Below, piece by piece: positions 55,741 to 64,000 of a stretch of DNA of 64,000 bases (the first letter of the stretch is position 1; each line of letters starts with the position of its first letter). Made by a program: the position numbers and the translations under genes. The notes under the pieces were generated by a model, which saw nothing but the letters and a program-made list of their open reading frames with translations, was not told the origin of the DNA and made no database searches. Source of the DNA: Armigeres subalbatus (lineage: Eukaryota > Arthropoda > Insecta > Diptera > Culicidae); assembly GCF_024139115.2 (NCBI RefSeq), contig NC_085140.1:44920180-44984179 (forward strand). The letters run 5' to 3'.

Positions 55741-57570
55741 TATTGAATATATCAGGTAGGTTATGACATACAGTCACTCTCAAAATTGAGCGTACAGTAT
55801 GGATTAGTTGGCTACATTCGAAAATTTCAAAGGAAAAAAAAATGGTTGGCTCGGTAGTTTTTAATGCATTTCAATATTCATCCCTTCCTTCAATGTACAT
55901 AAAATTGTTGTAATTTTTTCTCTAAAGTTTATTTGTTTGAAAATATTCTCAAAATACGCCTATTAGATTTTTTTTTTTTCATGTGTTGGCAGTTTCTCGA
56001 CTCAAACTCTACTCCGGGTCCATCCCTGTTATTCCCCACGGTAATTAAATTTGCTTCTATGAGCCTCTATTTTAGATCAATAACAGACGTTCCTAAGCCA
56101 CGCTGCTCAAATGGTCACTGTTTTAGGCCTGATCCAAATAGTTTTATTAAATAGTCCCCTTCAATAACATGATCACCGTTTTCACCATTATAACTATCAC
56201 TCATCACTCCAACTTAACACTAGGTCTATTCCCTGTTGATCCGGTGATTACATTTGCTTCTACACGCCTCTATTTTTGATCATTAACAGACGTTTCTAAG
56301 CTACGTTGCTCAAATGGTCACTGTTAAGGTCTGATTCAAATAGCTTTCTACAAAATAATCCCGGTAGCATCACTTATTATCGTTTTCACCACCATCACTA
56401 TCATAATTACTATTGTCCCTGTCATCACAAATATCTTATTTACAGTCATGAACACACACACACAATGAATCGATCTTCAAAACAGCGCTGTTATATATCA
56501 TATAAAAACCGACACTTCTACTAGCTTTCATTGGACATGTACCGAATATTTTACATTATTTCTCGTATAATTATAAAATAATTCCCACTTCTAGCACCTC
56601 AACTCAATGTTGCATTTCATTCTTCATACTCACTGCGAACATGTTCCCATCCCAAATCAACTCTATCTTTAACCTGGCTTCTTCTGTCACTATGTCTACA
56701 GCACCAATACCAACTTGTGCATTAACCTTTTCACTAACACTTGCATAACCACACAACATCATCATTTTCATATCAACAACCATTTTTTTTCACAATTTCA
56801 TCGAGATCAGCAATTATCACTACTATCCCTACTACAATGTTAACGCAAACAAAAACTAGTCAGTCAATTTTTTTTTAAATTTGCAGTTTCCATCAAACAA
56901 ATGAAGCTCAAAAAATAATAAGCTTAAAATCTATCGCGAGAGTCAGTCTTATTGTAGATATGATGGCAAGGAGAGAAAACTCAGTGCATTTTGAAACAAT
57001 AATAACGCACTAGATTTTGATAAATATGACTCGTTTAAAATTTATTTTGGAATCTATTTAGTCTATTTACCAGGCCTCACTTCAGAAACGTGCGTCCAGC
57101 AATTATCAAAAATTCTCAACTTAACAACACCGAATACTGTTGCTATGGGCCTGTTGGTCTTCAAAAGCTTCGAAATCGCCTCCGAATAAAATTCAACAGG
57201 TAATAATTCTACAGACATTTCTTGAGCTTCAAATTTTTGATAGGGTTAGGAAGTCTTATGGTAGATCTTTATGTCTATGGATCTACTGTTAATCTAGTCA
57301 TAATTATGTCGAATGTTTCGCACTGTATCATTATTACTCTGTCTGTCTTGGTTATCTTATGTTTCCTACGTAATTCAGTTCAATTATATACTCATTGTAG
57401 ATTATGTTACGTTTTGATGTCAGTTCATTGTCTCTATTGCTAAAGGTCACCTCCTCTCAGGCGAGTATCCTAGTTCAAGCGTATAAGTAAGTACCGCTTA
57501 AGAGTTAAGCAAACGTGAAAAAATGCAGAATGTCTTGATGATATTTTCTACTGGTTAATTCTTACCTAGC

Positions 57571-57714
57571 TATGTTTAAGCGTGGCTACGACTCATCATC
57601 ATCAGGGAACGCCTCTGAAAAGTATTGCCGCATAGCAGAGATCATTATTACTGATGAAAAGGACCTCTACCTGTCTGCACCACCATTCAAGACTCCAAGA
57701 TACGATGTCCGTTG
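57571..57714 (+). CDS. Small ORF, 47 codons, unrecognised
   Basis: ATG to TGA frame with a varied, coding-like sequence (FKRGYDSSSSGNASEKYCRI, then AEIIITDEKDLYLSAPPFKT). It lies inside the retroposed insert but on its antisense strand. No family is recognised and no start context stands out; chance is possible. Confidence 0.2.
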
Positions 57715-58397
57715 AATCACATGCACATGCGTAAAATCAGTGCATCAATGCCAGATTATATGTGACGCGGCATTAAACAAAAAATAGTGAACATGTGATA
57801 TCACCACGACAGGATATGTCTTTGTTTGCCATATCAGTGCTAATGGCATAAGCCCACCCATCGCGGCAAGATAACCTATCCGAGGGGAGGGAGAAATAAT
57901 GTAAGAAAAATGCTTGAGAATATCATTTCAAGACCAAAGTCTCAAAACTACCCATACGCTGCCGCAAACAAAGACCCAAACGACGACCCGACGAATCCAA
58001 CAAACCATGCAAACCAATACCATCAACACGCACGCGAGGGTCTCGCTGTTGACAGTGCTGGTCCGCGCGAGAGCGCCACCAGACTCCCGAAATCAACACT
58101 CGAGCTCGAGTCCCCGCCCACAAAGACAAGTCACTGTTCAAACGAATGTTGCCTTAATTGACTCCCCCATCCCGGGCACAGATTCTTTCCGAAGGATACT
58201 CAATATAAGTTCCACCGGGAAGCCAAGTACCAGAGATTGAGGAAAATCAGATAATCCAGCATCAGGCGTCTCGCGTCTGTTATTTAAGCAGAGAATATGT
58301 TCTAGGTGATATTCTCAATACGGCCGTTCAGAATGGTTCAGCGGATGTAAATTATGGATCATTATTAGGTCTTGTAATTTTGAACAAAACATTTTGA

Positions 58398-58555
58398 ACA
58401 GAGCGTAAAATATTCATCTTCATGAAGCAACTTCGGTCCGAATATTGACAAACATCGCATGAATATTCAAAACATAGAATGACATAGTCAGACGACTACT
58501 CCACGAACTCATTCATTCGACTGTCACTGAGTGTGTTTACTTTGTAAAAATAAAC
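58398..58555 (+). repeat. Dispersed ~155-bp repeat D, copy 1
   Basis: Matches 61192-61346 in the same orientation at high identity (TTCATCTTCATGAAGCAACT, CATAGAATGACATAGTCAGA). It lies within the retroposed insert. Confidence 0.8.
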
Positions 58556-60374
58556 ATAATTAGCATTGTTTATGTTGATGTTTACCGTTGAAAGTGCCTC
58601 GCGGATGAAAATCGGATTCAGTTCTATGTGATACATTACTTTACTCATTTGAAACGTGTTCAGATTTCAGATAATCTATCAATTTGTAAAATGTGCATAA
58701 ATATTCAATGACTAATATTCAACTGAATATTGACTGTCCAGAGCCGACTATGAATGTGTCGGAAGTGAACTGACAAATGAAGAAAAATGGACTTCACCAA
58801 AAAATTTCGATTATTTTACACTCTGATTCTGAATACACGCGATAAACTATGAATATTATTATATCGGAGTTTTTAATTAGGATAGCGAATCAAGTAAAAA
58901 TACTGATAAGTATAAGTTTGTAATTACTACCGACATTGTATTTGTGATCAAAACTGACATTGTGTTTTTAGTTAAAACTCAAGTATACTAAATACGTAAC
59001 GGAATAAAGTAGTGTTATTAAAAAAATTATAATAATTTACATTATAAATTCTGATTAATATCAAGATACTGATCCAACATCACATCTTCAAGGGCTCCTC
59101 ACAAGCTACACATTTCATTCAGGCACTTTAGAACGTCCATGTAGTAACTTGTTCACACTTGAAATCTGCCTCGACCAAGTTGGCAGAACGCGCCCTTACC
59201 CTTTCTGAACCAAAGGGCAGGGATTCTCAAAATACGCCTATTAGATGTGACAAAATTGAGCGTACAGCTAATTTTTTTCTATAAAATTTCTTCTTAAAAA
59301 CACGATTAAAATTATAATAAACATCCGCTACTTAAACATTCAATGTTTTGAAATTAAACCATGTATTGGTCAAAATAACGAACAAGTGAGAGGTAAAAAC
59401 AATGCTATTTAACAATTCAATAATGCTGGGCAAAATAGATGCTTTAACTTGTATGTTCTACCGGCATCGTATCTTATATATGATAGAAAATCGAAATCGA
59501 GCGAGACATACGATAAATTTGGGAAAACTCAGTCGGTAATGATGAAAACAGATGTAAACATACAGAGAAACCGACAAATGTTGGGAATGGCATAATTCAA
59601 ATTTAGTGTCTTCAACTTAAATTTGTTTTAAAGGTCGATTATTGTCTCAGGTCTTTCATTAAGAGTAATATTATTGAGTCCAATCATTCAAAGTCAAATT
59701 ATAAAAGTACAAGGTGTATCTTAAGGTACCGAACATAAATACAGCTTTTCAACCCCGTAGAGCACTTTTGATTTAATATTGAAAAGATACCTTAAAATCG
59801 TAATTTCATAATTAAATTTGGATTAAACTCTACGATCTGTTACCACAAGGGATACAATTGGATGATTTCCATTTGGCGAGCAAAAATGAACTTTTTTAAA
59901 AGTTTGGCAGCTTATTTAATGATATCTTAGTGAATTTAAAAGATTCAACCAAATTTGTTCCTACGGTGACTGAGTCTTCAAATATAAAATGACATCTTAT
60001 AATGTATCCGAGTGCTGCTCTTTTATTAATATTATTATTAATGAGTGTTCTGAGCTTATAAGCTACATATACATCGACTTTTTAATAAAGTTATACTAAA
60101 TTTAAATTATGCCATTCCCAACATTTGTCGTTTTCTCTGTATGTTTGCATCTGTTTTCAATGTTCTGAGTTTTCTCAAATTTATCGTATGTCTCGCTCGA
60201 TCTCGATTATCTATCATATATAAGACACGATGCCGGTGAAATCCATATCTTCAAGCATCTTTTTTGCCCAGCAGCATTGAATGGTTAAATAGCATTGTTT
60301 ATACATCTTACTTGTTTGCCATTTTGACCAAAACATGGTTTAATTTCAAAACATTGAATGTTTATGTAGCGGAT

Positions 60375-60695
60375 CCCGGGCAGAAGCCATGAACAGAATA
60401 ACAAAACATGATATGGACTTGATTGATATAAGAGATAAAAGAACAGGCAACAATATCAAAAATTTGCACCGAAATATCATTTAAATATCAAGATATGCTA
60501 TGGAAAAGAACAAACTAGTGGCACATGATATTGATCACTTATTACAAATAGCATAACTTGATCTTCTGATGATATTTTAGTGCAAAATTTTGATATTATC
60601 GTCTGATCTTTTATCTCTTATATCAATCATGTCCATATCCCATTTTGCTATCTTATCAACATTTGATATTATTGAGCTATTTTCGTCTACTCGGG
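60375..60695. mobile_element. Palindromic MITE nested in the Tc1-type element
   Basis: Starts CCCGGGCAGAAG and ends CGTCTACTCGGG; the interior is also palindromic (TTGATATAAGAGATAAAAGA with its complement). The opposite arm of the host element lacks it and supplies the empty site (AATAAACATCCGCTAC on the left arm). AT borders it on both sides. A fragment of the same family is at 18366-18405. Confidence 0.8.
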
Positions 60696-61029
60696 ATATT
60701 TATTATAATAAATATAACCATTAAAAATAACATTAAATCACATGAATCGCTTTTATAATATGGAATTTTATAGAAAAACATTCCCTGTACGCTCAATTTT
60801 GTCACCAGTAACAGAGAAAAAATTTCAATTATTTTATGTATGCATACATTGAAGGAAGAGATGAATATTGAAATGCATTAAAAACAACCGAGCCAAAAAT
60901 TAAATTTCCTTTGGAATGAAAATCATCTAATCCATGCTGTACGCTCAATTTTCAGAGTGACTGTAGTTGTTCCAATAAATGTCATTCTTCATGTAACAAC
61001 CAACTTGAACGCTTGTTTTACTAAACATG

Positions 61030-61190
61030 GCATGTCAGAAGTGAGAACCTAAGTAAGTTTCACATGGTGTATCAGAGCGTGTTTCAGGAGGAGTGGCAGG
61101 GTGTGCTAGTGTGAGCACCCAAATAAGTCTCAGATTGGTGTGCTAGAGCGTGAATCAGGTGGTGTAGGGTGAGCATCCAAGTTAGTCTCA
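61030..61190. repeat. Tandem GTGAGCACCC repeat (right), unit about 75 bp
   Basis: Copies of GTGAGCACCCAAATAAGTCT with GTGTGCTAGAGCGTGAATCA appear two to three times. Related fragments lie at 55225-55276 and 55684-55740, on the other side of the Tc1-type element. Confidence 0.65.
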
Positions 61191-61191
61191 C

Positions 61192-61346
61192 ACAGAGCTT
61201 AAAATATTCATCTTCATGAAGCAACTTCGGTCCGAATTTTGACAAACATCGCATGATTATTCAAAACATAGAATGACATAGTCAGACGACTACTCAACCC
61301 AATTCATCCATTTGACTGTCACTGAGTGTGCTTACTATGTGCAGAA
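61192..61346 (+). repeat. Dispersed ~155-bp repeat D, copy 2
   Basis: High-identity copy of 58398-58555, outside the Tc1-type element. Confidence 0.8.
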
Positions 61347-61390
61347 ATGACTAAAAATGACTTTTCGAACATCGATTTTTTTTTTGGGAC

Positions 61391-61580
61391 ACCCTAGTAT
61401 ACACCCAATCCGGTTCAATAATCATATGATTCAAATTTCTTTGAACATGAGATGTTTAAGGTTTTCCAAAATGAACTTGAGTTAACATCAAGGTACCAGA
61501 CGCACAATGATTAATGAAGTGTTTGTGTCGAGCAATGTTCATTCGAATGCAGACATGGACTTGGGGCGTAAAACCAGTGC
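61391..61580 (+). repeat. Dispersed repeat C, copy 2
   Basis: CACCCAATCCGGTTCAATAA and AACTTGAGTTAACATCAAGG match 17085-17240. Confidence 0.5.
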
Positions 61581-62437
61581 GTTCAGAAGTTCAGAAATGT
61601 GAACATAAGCTCCTTCGAAAATTATTCTCCGATCGGAGAAAAAGGACGTGGATCGGATCGACAAGGTAGACGGATCAGGTACATAACGACTTGACGAGCG
61701 TAAGGCGCAACTCAGGATGAGATGTGTTACCTCAATCCGTGTCTTGTGGCGTCAAATTGTTGATTCAGTGAAATAAGTTTTAAGAATTAAGTCACCTTAA
61801 TATGTAACGACCATTATTAAACATGAAAAAGGTGTTTTGGGAGATCGCGATGTGGATTATATGCTAGGCTGATATCAAAGTCTAATGCCCGTGTTTATCT
61901 CTTTCTCAGTTTTTTTTTCTTGTTCGATTCTGTTTTTCTGTTCCGTGTACCACGAAGCAATGGTCATCCGGAAGATCCTCCCTGCTGAATCAAAATCGAG
62001 CACGACGTCATGCCAAACCGTTTCCGACGTCAAACGGCCGGGTGAGCCGGCTGGAATAACCTAAACCCAAATCCCTACCCCGTCCATCCTGAATTGAGTA
62101 AATTATAACCTTGAGTCACCACGAGTATTATGGTCTATGTCTCTTCTCTACTAACTGTTAATGATAAGATGATACAAATTATAAAGATATCATACTTAAG
62201 AATTGCGGCTCCGCAAAGTGTCACACACGACTGAGCATACCAAATAAATGAAATGGTTAAAAAACATATGAAAAACATATGTTTCTAAAAATCTGATTCT
62301 GGACTCATTAGGTGATAATTTATTTGATAAAAATGAAAGAGAACAAGGTTGCTTTTCAGAAGAAGTTCTGAGCGATAAGTTTTATTCACTACTAGTTACA
62401 ATTGTGGGTGGATCATGCTACCGTTTTATCGTATCTC
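61581..62437. other. Gene-free stretch
   Basis: No gene. 61940-62100 is GC-richer (GGCCGGGTGAGCCGGCTGGA) and looks like mobile-element UTR DNA, but has no partner in this window. Confidence 0.4.
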
Positions 62438-62449
62438 AATACCATTTAA

Positions 62450-63490
62450 CAGTTGGTAATCGCTTCTCGCGCGACGGATGTCTATTTTGTTAGTTTTTAA
62501 CAAGATTTTAACAATACTGTTGGTGTGAAAATATCTTGCAATCGGAGCAAGATGTCGCATCGCAAAAACACAATTGTGAGGGACTTTAGTGTCTTGCCTC
62601 ATCGTCCTTCGTTAAACCAGGTACAGGAGTTTTTGGAAAAGTTTATTAAACTAGATATGGCTGATGTTAAAAGCATCCAGCTACACAACATTAGAAATTG
62701 CGTGTTCATCGAACTGCTCGACGCCGGAGTAGCTTTACGCTTACAAAAGAAGAACCACCTCATACACTCACTTGTGCATCTCGGTGTGACATATTATGTA
62801 CCTGTATATGTTGAAGGCCCTACTACAACAGTGAGGATCCACGATCTTCCTCCTCGGATGTCTAACGACATTATTTCGAGCCATATGGAACAATATGGAA
62901 AGGTCATCTCTATCCACAACGAGGCCTGGAAGAATTTCTTCCCGGGTGTGTTGAACGGTGTCCGCGTGGTACGTACATATCGCACGCATCGTCATTGACA
63001 ACGAAACCACACTGGTATCGTACTACAAGAAAACTCTATCAACAACAGCAGCTTCTACCGTCCAAGCAAAATTGAGTTCGGATGACATGAGACACAATAA
63101 CAGCGATGTCGCTCCACCAAAGGCACCAACACCAATCAACAACCAAAATCAGGGAGCCGAAAACAACGACGACGACGATGATGATGATGACAATAGCGAT
63201 CACAATGAGGGCGATAATATGAACGAGACCATCACAACAGCGAAGAGGCGATTGTCGGCTGGAACAGAAACAAGTGGATGTTATGAAATAAATCTACCGA
63301 AGCGTACCTGCCAGGATGACCATGAAGTTTGTGAATCAGAAAAGAATAATGACTGGAAGGTGTATAACACCAGATCACGGAAAAAATGAAATGTAAAATT
63401 ATTATGATTATGTATACACTTTTTTATTTTTAATTGACACGAATGCACTTTTATAGGTGTGAAGTGTCAAAAATAAATAATAATAATAAA
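62450..63490 (+). mobile_element. ORF1-only non-LTR retroposon with 12-bp target duplication
   Basis: AATACCATTTAA directly flanks both ends (62438-62449 and 63491-63502). The element starts CAGTTGGTAATCGCTTCTCG, contains a single ORF1-type gene, and ends in an AATAAT-type tail. It has both a defined 5' end and a 3' tail but no endonuclease or RT, so it is a complete non-autonomous unit comparable to mammalian 'half-L1' elements, not a 5'-truncated copy. Confidence 0.83.
62552..63389 (+). pseudogene. L1-like ORF1 protein, frameshifted, no zinc knuckle
   Basis: First frame from ATG 62552: FSVLPHRPSLNQVQEFLEKF, then the conserved mosquito ORF1 segment TVRIHDLPPRMSND, YGKVISIHNEAW and FPGVLNGVRVV. 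Near 62960-62990 the frame changes, and similarity continues in another frame (IVIDNETTLVSY) to a stop at 63387-63389. The expected CCHC zinc knuckle after TTLVSY is absent. What follows is a linker with an Asp run (residues coded around 63166-63191) and a basic tail NTRSRKK. ORF1 proteins bind element RNA. The copy is probably inactive unless the shift is a sequencing error. L1-like placement is by resemblance only. Confidence 0.8.
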
Positions 63491-63509
63491 AATACCATTT
63501 AAGTTTTTT

Positions 63510-63983
63510 TGCCTTTCTTGTACACTAAGTGTACCGAAAGGCTATATGTTCACTCAAAAAAAAATCCGTAGACCCATAGTGTTCAGGCTGGTCACTCAGT
63601 TTCCATTTTAAAATTCAGTCTTTGTTTTTGAAATTTTGAACGGAAAGAATTCTACAAAATCGTTTGTCGTTTAAAGGTACACATTCTATTGGTGTCAATT
63701 CTTAAATTCTACATCGGGTTAATTTCACTTAGTCGCTCACTTGATTCTCACTAAACTTCTATCTTCCCCGAAGGCGGTAACGGTTCAACGATTTATGGAA
63801 TTGACGAATACTCGAAATAGAGTCGAAACGTCGGGAAAAATCTAAAACATTTGTTTTGATTATCCAAGACTGCATCGCCGTTAGAAGTAAATCCGATAAT
63901 TATGGGATCTATCGGCCTAAAGTGTTATTTTTACCTATCTCATGTACTTTTTTTAATACATTTTATGATGCACGAGAAAGGCA
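63510..63983. mobile_element. MITE-like element with GCCTTTCTTGTACA ends
   Basis: Left end TGCCTTTCTTGTACACTAAG; right end TGCACGAGAAAGGCA is its inverted counterpart with two mismatches. The left end also folds on itself (GCCTTTC...GAAAGGC at 63511-63542). No protein is encoded. Confidence 0.65.
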
Positions 63984-64000
63984 CCATCATTTTATTATTA

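Larger units (their letters stand above)
55969..59222 (-). mobile_element. Retroposed 3.25-kb insert with poly(A) and 24-bp target duplication
   Basis: A 24-bp direct repeat (starting ATTCTCAAAATACGCC, ending TTAGAT) lies at 55945-55968 and 59223-59246. The left copy is followed by eleven T, so on the minus strand the insert ends in poly(A). This is the mark of LINE-mediated insertion of a polyadenylated RNA. No RT, endonuclease or known protein is readable inside, so the source RNA is unidentified. It contains a ~205-bp tandem duplication (56031-56170 and 56239-56370) and a block repeated at 61192-61346. Confidence 0.8.
55771..60963. mobile_element. Non-autonomous Tc1-type element with IR/DR ends, carrying nested insertions
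   Basis: Outer ends: CAGTCACTCTCAAAATTGAG on the left and its near complement at the right. TA is outside both (55769-55770, 60964-60965). A second copy of the end motif, AAAATTGAGCGTACAG, lies farther in on each side (59250 on the left once the nested insert is removed; about 60790 on the right), which is the IR/DR arrangement of some Tc1 relatives. The arms continue inverted for about 550 bp in total (59247-59600 against 60110-60805). Nested inside are a 3.25-kb retroposed insert and a MITE. No transposase. Confidence 0.82.

Noticed and set aside
57910..58240. Two overlapping + strand ORFs of 83 and 108 codons
   Set aside because: Low-complexity Thr/Gln/Pro/Asn-rich frames overlapping in different phases and antisense to the retroposed insert; no homology recognised.

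Overview
The window looks like intergenic and repeat-rich DNA from a culicine mosquito, most likely Aedes. This is inferred from the mix of transposable elements: a Ty3/gypsy element primed by tRNA-Arg, a Juan/Jockey-type non-LTR element, RTE fragments, tRNA-derived SINEs with GAA tails and many TA- or TTA-flanked MITEs. Short 52-63 bp introns with GT-AG ends also fit an insect. Only two host genes are well supported. They are tandem, intron-matched GH18 chitinase-like genes on the + strand (49629-51022 and 51437-53035). Both have lost the catalytic Asp/Glu and resemble the immune/salivary 'bacteria-responsive' or IDGF-type secreted lectins.

Layout. 1-2625 is a 23-bp GC-rich minisatellite. 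3063-9591 is a complete Ty3/gypsy element (minus strand) with near-identical LTRs and broken pol frames. 9592-18800 is gene-free, with two hairpins, a SINE and several dispersed repeats. 18545-25145 holds decayed non-LTR elements (R1-like, Jockey/Juan-like, RTE, CR1/Jockey-like) and a 1-kb mariner-type MITE. 26104-30385 is a hAT element with an 8-bp target duplication and at least three nested insertions. 30394-35520 is gene-free. 35530-38570 is an AT-rich 23-bp minisatellite. 40975-42320 is a ~140-bp satellite. 42895-47440 is the first 23-bp minisatellite again, in inverted orientation. 47470-49580 is a dispersed repeat interrupted by a MITE. 49584-53145 is the chitinase-like pair. 55277-60963 holds a Harbinger-type MITE and a Tc1-type IR/DR element that carries a 3.25-kb retroposed insert and a further MITE. 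62450-63490 is a complete ORF1-only retroposon with a 12-bp target duplication. The window ends in another MITE.

The long open frames over the minisatellites (up to 821 codons) are by-products of repeats whose period is not a multiple of three and whose consensus lacks stops. They are not treated as genes. The most useful observations are: the two dead-enzyme GH18 paralogs and a hidden fourth exon of the second; the ORF1-only retroposon; the IR/DR element whose two arms date each other's insertions; the hAT element with a hairpin-forming repeat block; and the same 23-bp minisatellite at both ends of a 45-kb interval.
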